From Bradyrhizobium genosp. SA-3 (lineage in GTDB: Bacteria; Pseudomonadota; Alphaproteobacteria; Rhizobiales; Xanthobacteraceae), in assembly GCF_004212635.1 (NCBI RefSeq), contig NZ_PSRT01000002.1, positions 1 to 64,000 on the forward strand: a stretch of 64,000 nucleotides of DNA. Direction: 5' to 3'. This document shows positions 46,524 through 56,911 of this stretch, one piece after another. The notes beneath the pieces were generated by a model. That model was not told the DNA's origin. It worked only from the letters and a program-made list of their open reading frames with translations, and made no database searches. The first letter of the stretch is position 1. Every line of letters starts with the position of its first letter. Position numbers and translations under genes: made by a program.

Positions 46524-47402
46524 TCATTCGACCAGCAGCACATCGACGGCGACGCCGAGCTTCTGCTTCGGCGAGCCGACGATGACGCCATCGACCGGCG
46601 AGACATCGGAAAAGTCACGTCCGACCGCGAGCACGATGTGGTCATTGGCGACCAGGAGATCGTTGGTCGGATCGAAATCGACCCAGCCGAGCTTCGCCCC
46701 GCACCACAGCGACACCCAGGCGTGGGTGGCGTCCGCACCTTGCAGGCGCGGCTGGCCCGGCGGCGGAATGGTACGTAAGTAGCCGCTGACATAAGCCGCG
46801 GGCAGACCGAGCCCGCGCAGCCCCGCGATCATCACATGGGCAAAATCCTGGCAGACGCCGTGACGCTTGTCGAAGACCTCGCCGAGCGGCGTCGAAATTA
46901 CCGTCGCCCTGGGATCGTAGCGAAATTCGCTGCGGATGCGATGCATGAGATCGACCGCGCCTTTGAGAATGCCCGCGCCGGGCGCAAAGCTCGTCGCCGC
47001 ATAGGCGCTGACCGGACGCAGCACCGGCACCAGCGGGCTCGCGAAGACATAGCCGACCGGCGAGGACGGCCCGAGGCTCGTCGCCTCGAAGGCAACGTCG
47101 CGAATGGTCTCCCAGGGCGGGCTAGAGGCATCGCGCGCCGGCGGCTGTCGCGAGACGGACACACGCGAACGTGAATCGATCCTTAAGTTGCGGTGCGCAG
47201 CTTCGATCACCACGCTCTCGGTGAGCGAGCCGAAGAAATCGCGGCGGACATTGCGCTCGGCCGGACGCGGTCGGATCTCGACGCTGTGCGAGATCAGCTC
47301 CTGGCCATTGCCGCTGTTCGGCTCCAGCCGCAGCGTGCAGCGGGCGAAGCTGACCGGATTCTCATATTCGTAAGTCGTGACGTGACGGATGTCGTAGATC
47401 AC
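46524..47402 (-). CDS. Transglutaminase-like cysteine protease-fold protein
   Basis: A 292-residue protein with an N-terminal beta-sandwich domain (MIYDIRHVTTYEYENPVSFARCTLRLEPN) followed by a transglutaminase core. The catalytic triad is visible: C184 in HGVCQDFAHVM, H227 in DATHAWVSLW and D242 in GWVDFDPTNDL. This is the COG1305-type protein found beside circularly permuted ATP-grasp and alpha-E proteins; the set is predicted to modify or process peptides. Its ATG overlaps the alpha-E stop by four bases, so the three large genes form one operon. No secretion signal was seen, so it acts in the cytoplasm. Confidence 0.88.
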   Translation of the reverse strand: MIYDIRHVTTYEYENPVSFARCTLRLEPNSGNGQELISHSVEIRPRPAERNVRRDFFGSLTESVVIEAAHRNLRIDSRSRVSVSRQPPARDASSPPWETIRDVAFEATSLGPSSPVGYVFASPLVPVLRPVSAYAATSFAPGAGILKGAVDLMHRIRSEFRYDPRATVISTPLGEVFDKRHGVCQDFAHVMIAGLRGLGLPAAYVSGYLRTIPPPGQPRLQGADATHAWVSLWCGAKLGWVDFDPTNDLLVANDHIVLAVGRDFSDVSPVDGVIVGSPKQKLGVAVDVLLVE

Positions 47403-49911
47403 GCCAGCCCCGTCAGCTTTTCCGGCCGGCTGGCATTGGGGCCGTGCGGGAAGTAATGCTGCCCGATCGCCTCGGCGAGGCTGAGCAGATCCTGCTCCAG
47501 CGCAAACAGCATCTTGACCTCGAGCTTCTCAGCCTCCGCGGTCGCGAGCATCGCCTGCATCGCCACCGCAAGCCGTTGCGGCTGCTCGATCAGGCCATGC
47601 TCCTTCAGGCTCGGCAGCGCGGCGATGTGCTCGTTCAGCGTCGTCACCTGGAACGCCACCGAACGCGGATTGTAGGGATCGAGCACGGCGAGGTCGCGCA
47701 CCGGCGCCAGGATCGGCGCGAGCAGATAGCGCGAGCGATAGGTGATCTGGCAATCCACCAGCGTCAGCAGGATGTCGAGATCCTCGTCGCCGGCCTCGTC
47801 ATAGGCGAATTGGCGCGTGAAGCGCGTGGTGTTGATGGTGCGCTCGACGCGGCGGCCGACGTCGAGGAAGCGCCAGCCGGCGGCACGGTTCATGTTCTCC
47901 TGCGCGAGGCCTGCAAAGCTCGCAAGCTCCTGCAAGGTGAGTTCGGCAGCGCTCAGCACGCTGTCGTCGTCCTCGACTTCGTAGGCGAGCCGCTCGGCCA
48001 TCTCGGTGATGACCTGCCAGGCATCGGGCGACAGGCGCTCGCGCAAGGACGTCGCGGTGCGCTGGGCCGCGCGGACCAGCGACAGTGCCGAGCCGAAACG
48101 CTCCGGGCTCTGCAACGCTTCGGCAACGATACGTCCGGGCGCCGCGCGCGAGGTCTGCGAGATCGCGCCCCAGGCCACCAGCAGGCGCTGGATGCGTTCG
48201 GCCGATTGCAGCGAGGCCGCGGTGCCTTGTTGGGCCCGCTCGGCGAGCCCAACGCGCGCACCAGGCGCAGCGTCGCCTCGGCGCGTTCCAGATAACGGCC
48301 GAGCCAAAACAGATTATCGGCGGCGCGGCTCGGCAGCACGCCGGCGATGCGGCGGATGCGCACCTTGTCGGTCGCCGGCAGCAGCGTCGCGGTCGGGACC
48401 TGCTTGTCCGAGACGACCCAGACGTCGGCGGCGCGGGCGCCGTCGCCCATCGACACCGCGCGCGCATCGGCCTGCTCGGCGATCCGGCAGAAGCCGCCGG
48501 GCATGATCACCCAGCCGTCGGGCGTGGCGGCCGCGAACACGCGCAGCACGAAGGGTCGCGGCGTGAGCTGGCCCTGCTCCCATACCGGCATGGTCGAGAG
48601 CCGCACCACCTCCTGGCCGACATAGTCCATGCCGCGCGTAGTGATGGCGTCGACCAGGCGCTGGCGGTCGCTCGCATCCAACTCGCTCGCGAGCACCGGC
48701 CCCCTGCTGTCGAAGCCGGGAACGCCGCGCCGGTAGGCGCCCTCGATCGCGACCTCGTCGAGCCGCGCCAGCACCTCATCGCGCGCCGCGCGCTGGCCGC
48801 ACCACCAGGTCGCGATGTGCGGCATCTTCAGCTCCTCGCCGAGCAGGCGGCGGCTCAGCGCCGGCAGAAAGCCGAGCAGCGCCCGTGCTTCCGGCACACC
48901 GGAGCCCGGCATGTTGGCAACGACGACGCCGTCCTTGCGCAGCACGTCGATCAGGCCGGCGACACCGAGCCGCGAGGAGGCATCAAGCTCGAGCGGATCG
49001 AGTGAGTTGGAATCGACCCGGCGCAAGAGCACATCCAACCGCTTGAGCCCGGCGACGGTGCGGATGTGGACGCGGTTGTCACTGACCGCGAGATCGTCGC
49101 CCTCGACCAGGAGGAAGCCGAGATAGCGCGCCAGCGTCGCGTGCTCGAAATAGGTCTCGCTGAAGCTGCCGGGGGTGAGCACGCCGATCCGCGGCTCGTC
49201 GCGGTCGGCACGCGCGCGAAGCGAGTCGCGGAATGCCTCGAAGAACGGCGCGACGCGGGGCACGTTCATCGACTTGTAGAGATCGGAGAAAGCGCGCGAG
49301 AGCACCAGGCGGTTCTCCAGCGCATAGCCCGCGCCTGAGGGCGCCTGGGTGCGGTCGCCGAGCACCCACCAGCGGCCGTCGGGCCCGCGGCCGACATCGG
49401 CGGCATAGATCGAGAGATAGCGCCCGCCGGGCGGCGGCACGCCGCAGACCGGACGAAGATATTCGGGACTGCCGGCGATCGCGGCCGCCGGCAGCGCGCC
49501 CTCGGCGATGAGGCGGCCCTCGCCATAGATGTCGCGCAGCACGAGCTCGAGCAGCTCGGCGCGCTGGATGATGCCGGTGGACAGCTGCTGCCAGTCGGCC
49601 TCGTCGATCAAGAGCGGCAGATGGCTGATCGACCAGGGCCGGTCGGCGCTGTCGCCTGGGGCGCGATAGGTGACGCCGGCCTCGCGGAGATGGCGGTCGG
49701 CCATGCCGAAGCGACGCTCGACCTCGTCCGGCGCGAGCGCGCCGAAGGCGTCGAAGAAGCGACTCCAGACCTCGCGCGGGGCGCCGTCGGGCCCGAGGAA
49801 CTCGTCGGGGATGCCGGGCAGGCGGCTATAGTCGCGGACCCATTGCGCGATCCGCTGCTGGGCTTGCGCCCTCCCCGCCCGGTCGTCCTGTTCGGCTGCG
49901 CCCTCGGCCAT
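47399..49911 (-). CDS. Circularly permuted ATP-grasp / alpha-E fusion protein, with an apparent frameshift
   Basis: The N-terminal part (about 550 residues, 49911 down to ~48250) is a circularly permuted ATP-grasp domain (DUF404/DUF407 type), ending GVLPSRAADNLFWLGRYLERAEATLRLVRALG. After that point the frame turns to Arg/Pro-rich nonsense, while the next frame continues with GLAERAQQGTAASLQSAERIQRLLVAW and a full alpha-E (DUF403) domain up to 47399. One missing G in the GGG (minus strand) at 48248-48250 explains both. Restored, it is one protein of about 837 residues, as usual in related bacteria. The system is predicted to ligate or modify peptides with ATP; the substrate is unknown. It overlaps the transglutaminase gene downstream. 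Confidence 0.8.
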
Positions 49912-49938
49912 GCGCCTCTCCCTGCCCCACCATCATAC

Positions 49939-52900
49939 TCATTGCAGGAGCGGGGTCCGCAAGTCGAGGGTCAGCGGAAACTCATTTGTGCGTTCCTCGG
50001 GCGGCGGCTGGACCGGGCCCGGCGTATGGCCGTGGTCCTGGAAGCGCGCCAGCCGCCGCGCCTCGGCCTCATAGGTGTTGACCGGCTTGGTGTCGTAGTT
50101 GCGCCCGCCGGGATGGGCGACGTGATAGACGCAGCCGCCGAGCGAGCGGCCGTTCCAGGTGTCGATCAGGTCGAAGGTCAGGGGTGCGTGGACCGGGATG
50201 GTCGGGTGCAGGCCGGAGGCCGGCTGCCAGGCCTTGAAGCGGACGCCGGCCACGGCTTCAGTCGAGCGGCCGGTCGATGTCATCGGCAGCCGGCGGCCGT
50301 TGCAGGTGACGATGTGGCGGCCCTCGACGAAGCCCTCGGCCTTGACCTGAAGCCGCTCGACCGATGAGTCGACATAGCGCACCGTGCCGCCGGCCGAGCC
50401 CTCCTCGCCGAGCACGTGCCAGGGCTCCAGCGCCTGGCGCAGCTCCAACGTCACGCCGCCATGATGGACCCGGCCGAAGGCGGGGAAACGGAATTCGAGC
50501 TGAGCCAGATACCATTCCGGCTCGAAGGGATAACCGAACTGCTTCAGCTCGGTGAGCACGTCCTGAAAATCGTCCCAGATGAAATGCGGCAGCATGTAGC
50601 GGTCGTGCAGCGCGGTGCCCCAGCGCACGAACTTGCCGGCCTGCGGCTCGCGCCAGAATTTTGCGATCAGCGCGCGGATCAGGAGCTGCTGCGCCAGCGA
50701 CATGCGCGGATCGGGCGGCATTTCGAGCGCGCGGAATTCGACGAGGCCGAGGCGGCCGGTGGGGCCTTCGGGCGAATAGAGCTTGTCGATGCAGATCTCG
50801 GCGCGGTGGGTGTTGCCGGTGATATCGACCAGCAGATGCCGGAACAGGCGGTCCACCAGCCACAGCGGCGTCTGGGTGCCCGGCGGCGGCACATGCGAGA
50901 GCGCGATCTCGAGCTCGTAAATGCTGTCGTGACGGGCTTCGTCGATGCGCGGCGCCTGGCTGGTCGGGCCGATGAACAGGCCGGAGAAGAAATAGGACAG
51001 CGACGGATGCCGCTGCCAGTACAGCACGAGGCTCTTCAAGAGATCGGGCCGCCGCAGGAACGGCGAATCCTGCGGTGAGGAGCCGCCGACTACGACGTGA
51101 TTGCCGCCGCCGGTGCCGGTGTGGCGGCCGTCGACCAGGAAGCGGTTGGCGCCGAGCCGCCCCTTTGCAGCATCCTCGTAGAGACCGGTGGTGATGTCGA
51201 CCGCATCGTGCCAGCTCTTGGCCGGCTGGATGTTGATCTCGATGACACCAGGATCGGGCGTCACCTTGATAACCTCGATCCGTGGATCGAACGGCGGCGG
51301 GTAGCCTTCGACGTGGACCTGGAGCTGCATCTCCTCGGCCATGGCTTCGAGCACGGCGACCAGCTCCAGATAATCCTCGATGCGCTCGACCGGTGGCATG
51401 AAAGCGCAGAGCACGCCGTCGCGGACTTCGACCGACATCGCGGTGCGCACCGGAACCGACGTGTTGAGATGCTCGGGTGCGGCCGGCGGCGGCGATTCCG
51501 GACGCGCGGCGAGCGTGAACACCGGCAGCTTCTCCCTCGCCTCCATCGGGTCCTGCTCGACGATATAGGGATATTGGTTGGGCGGGACGTAGCCGAGCGA
51601 GCCGATCGGCAAGCGCAAGCCCAGCGGTGAATCGCCCGGCACCAGGAACAGATGATTGCGCCGGAGCTGCCAGCGCTCGCTCCGCCAGCGCGGCGGCGCG
51701 TTCCAGCGCTGCACGGGCAGCACGAAGCCGCGCGGCGTGTTGAGACCATCATCGAACACCCGCGCCATGCGCGCGCGGGCTTCTGGATCAGCTAATTTGG
51801 AATCGGACGGATCGACGTTGATGGGAAGCTCGGCTTCCTTCTGCAGCCAGTACGCGGTGTCCTCATAGGCCGGCATGATGTAACCGGGATCGAGGCCGAG
51901 CCGCGCCGCCGTGCCTTCCATGAAGATCTCGGCATCCTTCACCTCGGCGCGGCGGGGATTTTCGATCTTGGCGATGAGGTCGGCGTTCTTCCAGATCGGC
52001 ACGCCGTCCTTGCGCCAGTACAGGCCGAAGGCCCAGCGCGGCAGGCTCTCGCCCGGATACCATTTGCCCTGGCCGTAATGCAGCAGCCCGCCCGGCGCGA
52101 AGCGCGTGCGCAGGCGGCGGATCAGGTCGTCGGCGAGCCCGCGCTTGGTCGGGCCGACGGCTTCCGTATTCCACTCGCCTGCCTCGAGGTCGTCGACCGA
52201 GACGAAGGTCGGCTCGCCGCCCATGGTGAGCCGCACGTCCTGTGCGGCAAGATCGCCGTCGACCTGCTCGCCGAGATCGTTGAGCCGCGCCCAGGCCTCG
52301 TCGGAGAACGGCTTTGTGATGCGCGGCGCCTCGCGGATGCGCTTCACGCTCATGTCGAAGGCGAACTCGACCTCGGCAAAGCCGGCGCCCCCGGAGATCG
52401 GCGCGGCCGAGCGATAGTGCGGCGTCGCCGCAACCGGGATGTGGCCCTCGCCCGCCAGCATGCCGGAGGTCGCGTCAAAACCGATCCAGCCGGCGCCCGG
52501 CAGATAGACCTCGGCCCAGGCGTGCAGATCGGTGAAATCGTTCTCCACTTCCGGCGGTCCCTCGATCGGATCGATGTCGGGACGGATCTGGACGAGATAG
52601 CCGGAGACGAAGCGCGCGGCGAGCCCGAGATGGCGCAGCGTCTGGATCAAGAGCCAGGCGGAGTCCCGGCACGAGCCGGCGCCCGAGGCGAGCGTCTCCT
52701 CCGGCGTCTGCACGCCCGGCTCCATGCGGATGATGTAGCGGATCTTCTTCTGGAGCTCACGATTGAGCTCGACCAGAAAGTTGACGGTGTTCGCCGCTTC
52801 GTGCGGGATCGTATCGAGATATTTCGCAAACAGACGATCGGGTTTGATGGTCTCGAGATACGGCGCAAGCTCCGTCTTCAGATCCTTCGGATAGTCGAAC

Positions 52901-53208
52901 GGAAAACTGTCGGCATAGGGCTCGACGAAGAAGTCGAACGGATTGACCACGGTCATCTGCGTCGTGAAATCGACCTCGAATTTCAGCTCGGTCGTCTTCT
53001 CCGGAAAGACATAGCGGGCGAGCCAGTTGCCTTGCGGGTCCTGCTGCCAGTTCACGAAATGATTGGATGGCGTGACCTTGAGCGAATAGCTCAGGATCGG
53101 CGTGCGCGTATGCGGCGCCGGGCGCAGGCGGATGGTCTGCGGGCCGAGATCGATCGGGCGGTCGTATTTGTAGTGCGTGACGTGGTGTAATGCGACGTAG
53201 ATCGACAC
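49939..53208 (-). CDS. Transglutaminase / DUF2126 protein
   Basis: A protein of about 1089 residues. An N-terminal beta-sandwich plus transglutaminase domain (about residues 1-300) has the triad C180 ([12 protein letters not shown]), H229 ([10 protein letters not shown]) and D244 ([10 protein letters not shown]). The remaining ~780 residues are the DUF2126 domain (COG4196 type), with long conserved stretches such as [36 protein letters not shown] chose the GTG at 53206-53208 ([18 protein letters not shown]), which starts exactly at the domain; the frame is open for 19 more codons to a TTG. It lies 27 bases before the ATP-grasp gene in the same direction, so it begins the operon. Confidence 0.88.
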   Translation of the reverse strand: MSIYVALHHVTHYKYDRPIDLGPQTIRLRPAPHTRTPILSYSLKVTPSNHFVNWQQDPQGNWLARYVFPEKTTELKFEVDFTTQMTVVNPFDFFVEPYADSFPFDYPKDLKTELAPYLETIKPDRLFAKYLDTIPHEAANTVNFLVELNRELQKKIRYIIRMEPGVQTPEETLASGAGSCRDSAWLLIQTLRHLGLAARFVSGYLVQIRPDIDPIEGPPEVENDFTDLHAWAEVYLPGAGWIGFDATSGMLAGEGHIPVAATPHYRSAAPISGGAGFAEVEFAFDMSVKRIREAPRITKPFSDEAWARLNDLGEQVDGDLAAQDVRLTMGGEPTFVSVDDLEAGEWNTEAVGPTKRGLADDLIRRLRTRFAPGGLLHYGQGKWYPGESLPRWAFGLYWRKDGVPIWKNADLIAKIENPRRAEVKDAEIFMEGTAARLGLDPGYIMPAYEDTAYWLQKEAELPINVDPSDSKLADPEARARMARVFDDGLNTPRGFVLPVQRWNAPPRWRSERWQLRRNHLFLVPGDSPLGLRLPIGSLGYVPPNQYPYIVEQDPMEAREKLPVFTLAARPESPPPAAPEHLNTSVPVRTAMSVEVRDGVLCAFMPPVERIEDYLELVAVLEAMAEEMQLQVHVEGYPPPFDPRIEVIKVTPDPGVIEINIQPAKSWHDAVDITTGLYEDAAKGRLGANRFLVDGRHTGTGGGNHVVVGGSSPQDSPFLRRPDLLKSLVLYWQRHPSLSYFFSGLFIGPTSQAPRIDEARHDSIYELEIALSHVPPPGTQTPLWLVDRLFRHLLVDITGNTHRAEICIDKLYSPEGPTGRLGLVEFRALEMPPDPRMSLAQQLLIRALIAKFWREPQAGKFVRWGTALHDRYMLPHFIWDDFQDVLTELKQFGYPFEPEWYLAQLEFRFPAFGRVHHGGVTLELRQALEPWHVLGEEGSAGGTVRYVDSSVERLQVKAEGFVEGRHIVTCNGRRLPMTSTGRSTEAVAGVRFKAWQPASGLHPTIPVHAPLTFDLIDTWNGRSLGGCVYHVAHPGGRNYDTKPVNTYEAEARRLARFQDHGHTPGPVQPPPEERTNEFPLTLDLRTPLLQ

Positions 53209-53366
53209 GGGGTGCGGTGCTCCGGCAGCTTTTTTGAGCAGAACACCTGATGTGGGTGCGATCAAGCACTAACAACGGGCAGACCGTGCCTAGGAAGTAT
53301 CCCGGTCGTCCCGGCTTCGTCGGGACGATGACGGAGATTGTGGCTGCGCCGCGCTCTTCCCACGCA

Positions 53367-53555
53367 CGTCGTCCCGGACAAGCAGAGCTCCGGCCAACGC
53401 GCGGCGTTGCCCGGAGCGGAGCGCCGATCCGGGACCCATAACCACAGGAGGTCGTTTGGCGAAGGCTGGCAATTGTCAGGTCGCAACCAACCACTGCCTG
53501 TGGTTATAGGTCCCGGATCGGCGCGCGCCTTGGGGCGCGCTTGTCCGGGACGACG
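53367..53555. repeat. Large nested inverted repeat in a 400-base gap
   Basis: Outer arms CGTCGTCCCGGACAAGC and GCTTGTCCGGGACGACG are exact inverses. Inner arms 53421-53448 and 53497-53524 match at 27 of 28 positions, around a 48-base loop. It fills the gap (53209-53607) between the DUF2126 gene's start and the UxaA-family gene's end; the rest of this gap holds no gene. Confidence 0.85.
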
Positions 53556-53607
53556 GCGGTGATTGGGGAAAGCGTTACGTCGCTGAGTGCGTCGGCGCCG
53601 CGCGCGA

Positions 53608-55131
53608 TCACATCGTCGCACCCAGCACCCACGGCGCGAACTCGGCGCCCCCGAAGTCGAAGTTCTCACTCTTCGTCCGCTGGCCGGACGCGGTCTTCAA
53701 AATGAGTTCGAATATGCGCTCGCCGCAACTCTCGACGCTCTCCTCGCCTTCGAGGATGGTGCCGCAATTGACGTCCATGTCCTCTTCCATGCGCTTGTAC
53801 ATGGGCGTGTTGGTGGCAAGCTTGATTGATGGCGCCGGCTTGCAGCCGAACACGCTGCCGCGGCCTGTGGTGAAGCAGACGAGATTGGCGCCGCCTGCCA
53901 CTTGGCCGGTTGCTGCGACCGGATCGTAGCCGGGCGTGTCCATGAACACGAAACCCTTCTTGGTGACGGGCTCGGCGTAGCGCAGCACCTCGACGAGATT
54001 GGTGGTGCCGGCCTTCGCCATCGCGCCGAGCGACTTTTCCAGGATGGTGGTGAGGCCGCCGGCCTTGTTGCCGGGGCTTGGATTGGCGTTCATCTCGGCG
54101 CCTTCGCGCTCGGTATACGCGTCCCACCAGCGCATCAGATCGACCAGCTTCTCGCCGACCTCGCGGCTGACGGCGCGGCGCGTGAGCAGATGCTCGGCGC
54201 CGTAGGTCTCGGGCGTCTCCGAGAGGATCACGGTGCCGCCGTGACGAACGATGAGATCGCTCGCCGCACCCAATGCCGGATTGGCAGACACGCCGGAATA
54301 ACCGTCCGAGCCGCCGCATTGCAGGGCCACGGTGAGCTCGCTTGCCGGCACCGTTTCGCGCTTCACCTTGTTGGCATCAGCGAGCGCCTCGCGCACGAAG
54401 GCGATGCCTGCTTCGACCGCCTTGCGGGTGCCGCCGACCTCCTGAATGTCCATCGCGCGCAAGCGGCCGGCGAGCTTCTGCTCCTCCATCAGGCCGCCGA
54501 TCTGGTTCACCTCGCAGCCGAGGCCGAGCACGATGACGTGGGAGAAATTGACGTGCCGCGCATAGCCGCCGAGCGTGCGGCGGAGCAGCGCCAGAGGCTC
54601 GTTCTGCGTCATGCCGCAACCGGTCTTGTGGGTCAGCGCGACCACGCCATCGACATTGGGGAAGTCGGCCAGCGGATTGTCGCCGGTGAAGGGATTCTTC
54701 TTGAAGACGTCGGCGACGAGGCTCGCGACATGCGCGCTGCAATTCACCGAGGTGAGGATGCCGATATAGTTGCGCGTGGCGACGCGGCCGTTCGGGCGGC
54801 GGATGCCCTCGAAGGTCGCCGGCAGGTCGAAGTTCGGCGTCGGCTTGACGTCGGCGCAATAGGCATAGTCCTTGGCGAAGTCGCCCATGCCGCAGTTCTG
54901 CGTGTGCACATGCTGGCCCGGCGCAATAGCTTGGGTGGCAAAGCCGATGATCTGGCCGTAGCGCTTGACCGGCTCGCCCAATGCGATCGGCTTGATCGCG
55001 ACCTTATGGCCGGAGGGAATGCGGTCGACCGTGGTCACGCCATCGGCGACCACCGTTCCGGGCGGCAGGCTCGCGCGCGCGATCACCACGCCATCATCGG
55101 GATGCAGGCGGATGACGGGGCTGATGGTCAT
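53608..55131 (-). CDS. UxaA-family dehydratase (altronate or galactarate dehydratase-like)
   Basis: A 507-residue member of the UxaA/GarD family. A short N-terminal SAF-type domain (about residues 1-95: HPDDGVVIARASLPPGTVV) is followed by the main iron-dependent dehydratase part (HKTGCGMTQNE, LGCEVNQIGGL, CGGSDGYSGVSANPALG with conserved Cys). This family removes water from hexonates or hexarates: altronate to 2-keto-3-deoxygluconate, or galactarate to 5-keto-4-deoxyglucarate. It lies downstream of an HpcH/HpaI-family aldolase on the same strand, which could be the partner acting on the keto-deoxy product; the 149-base gap holds a repeat. The substrate is not shown. Confidence 0.84.
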   Translation of the reverse strand: MTISPVIRLHPDDGVVIARASLPPGTVVADGVTTVDRIPSGHKVAIKPIALGEPVKRYGQIIGFATQAIAPGQHVHTQNCGMGDFAKDYAYCADVKPTPNFDLPATFEGIRRPNGRVATRNYIGILTSVNCSAHVASLVADVFKKNPFTGDNPLADFPNVDGVVALTHKTGCGMTQNEPLALLRRTLGGYARHVNFSHVIVLGLGCEVNQIGGLMEEQKLAGRLRAMDIQEVGGTRKAVEAGIAFVREALADANKVKRETVPASELTVALQCGGSDGYSGVSANPALGAASDLIVRHGGTVILSETPETYGAEHLLTRRAVSREVGEKLVDLMRWWDAYTEREGAEMNANPSPGNKAGGLTTILEKSLGAMAKAGTTNLVEVLRYAEPVTKKGFVFMDTPGYDPVAATGQVAGGANLVCFTTGRGSVFGCKPAPSIKLATNTPMYKRMEEDMDVNCGTILEGEESVESCGERIFELILKTASGQRTKSENFDFGGAEFAPWVLGATM

Positions 55132-55160
55132 GGGTGTCTCCTTCGGTCTTCAATGTATCG

Positions 55161-55269
55161 TGCCCCGGACGCAGCGCAGCGCGGTAGCGGTGCGGGGCCC
55201 ATGCGTGATGTCGGCAACTGGGTCCCGGCTCTGCGGCGCATCACTTTGTGCTGCGCCGCGTCCGGGACA
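55161..55269. repeat. Intergenic inverted repeat (GCCCCGGACGCAGCGCAGC type)
   Basis: Left CCCCGGACGCAGCGCAGC and right GCTGCGCCGCGTCCGGGA are roughly inverse, with a GGTCCCGG motif between. It lies between the UxaA-family and aldolase genes. Confidence 0.6.
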
Positions 55270-55280
55270 CGTGACGTGGC

Positions 55281-56057
55281 TTACGCCTTCCCGCCGGAAT
55301 CCTTGCGGGTCGCATTCACTTGCATCTTCGCGTAGGTCGTCATCAGGCCGACCTCGTTCGAGAGCGTCACCAGCTTGAAGCCCATGTTGATGGCGCGCGC
55401 TGCGCCTTCGGCGCCGCTGCAATGGATGCCCGGGTTGAGGCCGCGCTTGCCGCACTCCTTGATGATCTTCTCGTAGATCGCGAGGATCTCCGGCTCGCTG
55501 CGGTCGAGCTTGGGCTCGAGGCCGTAGGAGAAGCCGAGATCGGACGGGCCGATATAGACGCCGTCGATGCCTTCGACATCGAGGATCGCTTCCATGTTCT
55601 CGACCGCGGTCCTCGTCTCCATCATCGGCAGCAGCACGATCTCGTCGTTGGCCGTCTTCTGATAGGAGCCTGCGGTGCCGTACATGCCGGCGCGGATCGG
55701 ACCGTTGGAGCGAACGCCCTTCGGCGGATATTTCGAATAGGAGACGAGGTTCCTGGCTTCCTGCGGCGTGTTGACCATGGGGCAGATCACGCCATAGGCG
55801 CCGCCGTCGAGCACCTTGCCGATGATGCCGGGCTCGTTCCAGGGCACGCGGACCATCGGCGTGATCGGATGCTTGTCCATGGCCTGGAAGCACTGGACCA
55901 TCGACAGATAGTCCTGCACGCCGTGTTGCATGTCGACGGTGACGCTGTCGAAGCCGCATTGCGCGATCATCTCGGCCGAGAAGCCGGAGGGAATCGCGAG
56001 CCAACCATTGACCACGGCCTTGCCCGACTTCCAGGTTTCCTTAACTTTGTTCGCCAC
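55281..56057 (-). CDS. HpcH/HpaI-family aldolase
   Basis: A 258-residue class-II (divalent metal) aldolase of the HpcH/HpaI/GarL family, a TIM-barrel enzyme. Features: DMQHGVQDY with the active-site His, RVPWNEPGIIGKVLDGGAYGVICPMVNT, and the metal ligands E in MMETRTAVEN and D in VYIGPSDLGFSYG. HpaI cleaves 4-hydroxy-2-oxoheptanedioate (homoprotocatechuate route) and GarL cleaves keto-deoxyglucarate; both products are pyruvate plus an aldehyde. The neighbouring hpaR-, hpaH- and hpaF-like genes favour HpaI, the UxaA-family neighbour favours GarL. Left without a symbol for that reason. Confidence 0.83.
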   Translation of the reverse strand: MANKVKETWKSGKAVVNGWLAIPSGFSAEMIAQCGFDSVTVDMQHGVQDYLSMVQCFQAMDKHPITPMVRVPWNEPGIIGKVLDGGAYGVICPMVNTPQEARNLVSYSKYPPKGVRSNGPIRAGMYGTAGSYQKTANDEIVLLPMMETRTAVENMEAILDVEGIDGVYIGPSDLGFSYGLEPKLDRSEPEILAIYEKIIKECGKRGLNPGIHCSGAEGAARAINMGFKLVTLSNEVGLMTTYAKMQVNATRKDSGGKA

Positions 56058-56297
56058 GTTGCCTTCCTTCTTTGTTGTTTAGACCGTCGTCACCATGACG
56101 AGCGCCGCGACAAGGCGATGCCGTTATTACCGCGAACTCGATCGCCGCGCTACGCTCGCGATGACGCAAGATGTCATCCGACAAGAGGGGCGCCATCCGT
56201 CCCGGCGCCGACTTTCTAGCGATCGGCTTGGGCCACTTTGAGCGAAAAAACGCGGCCATGTCCATGACTGTTGTCGCGCGCTCGCGCATATCTGCTT

Positions 56298-56816
56298 TCA
56301 CTCCTCGGCACTTGCCTCATCGCCGGCGCCGAGGCTTGCGAGACTCTGCTCGAGCTCGCCGAGCATGTCCTGCAACTCGGCGAGCTTGCGGGCGCCAAAG
56401 CGTCGCGTGATCTCGGCATAGATCGCCTCCGACGTCGGCGCCACGGAGGCCATCAGCTTCACGCCCTCTTTCGAGATCGAGACCATGCTGCGACGCTGGT
56501 CCGCCTTCGCGGTCTTGCGCTCGATCAGGTTGCGGGCTTCGAGGTCGCGCAGGATGCGCGACAGGCTCGGCCCGAGCAGGAACGCCGTGCGTGCGAGTTC
56601 CGTGACCTCGACCGCCTCGATGGCTGCGAGCGCGCGCAAGATGCGCCATTGCTGCTCGGTCAAGCCGTGCTCGCGCAGCGAGGGGCGGAATTGCCGCATC
56701 ACCGCCTCGCGCGCCCGTAGCAATGACATCGGCAGCGAGCGCGAGAAGTCGCGCATTGGCACCTGCCGCGCGACAGGCGCGCTTCCGTTGGCGGGATCAG
56801 CGGATTTCTTCGTCAT
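56298..56816 (-). CDS. hpaR: MarR-family regulator, HpaR-like (homoprotocatechuate degradation)
   Basis: A 172-residue winged-helix MarR regulator. The DNA-binding region is visible in EHGLTEQQWRILRALAAIEAVEVTELARTAFLLGPSLSRILRDLEARNLIER followed by the wing KTAKADQRRSMVSIS; the dimer helices are at both ends. The GLTEQQWRILRAL opening with an arginine/leucine-rich upstream part is characteristic of HpaR. It is divergent from hpaH, and the 111-base intergenic region contains two good palindromes, consistent with repression that an aromatic ligand relieves. Confidence 0.82.
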   Translation of the reverse strand: MTKKSADPANGSAPVARQVPMRDFSRSLPMSLLRAREAVMRQFRPSLREHGLTEQQWRILRALAAIEAVEVTELARTAFLLGPSLSRILRDLEARNLIERKTAKADQRRSMVSISKEGVKLMASVAPTSEAIYAEITRRFGARKLAELQDMLGELEQSLASLGAGDEASAEE

Positions 56817-56881
56817 GACGCCCTTTCAAGCCGCAAAATGTTTGCAGTGCAGCAAGCCCAATTTGTGTTTGACGCATTCAC

Positions 56882-56893
56882 TTAACATGTTAA
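56882..56893. promoter_or_regulatory. Candidate HpaR operator (TTAACATGTTAA palindrome)
   Basis: A perfect 12-bp palindrome in the hpaR-hpaH intergenic region, in sequence CACTTAACATGTTAACTAT. MarR-family regulators bind such AT-rich palindromes, and the location between regulator and target fits an operator. Confidence 0.6.
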
Positions 56894-56911
56894 CTATCTC
56901 CGGGCACCACG

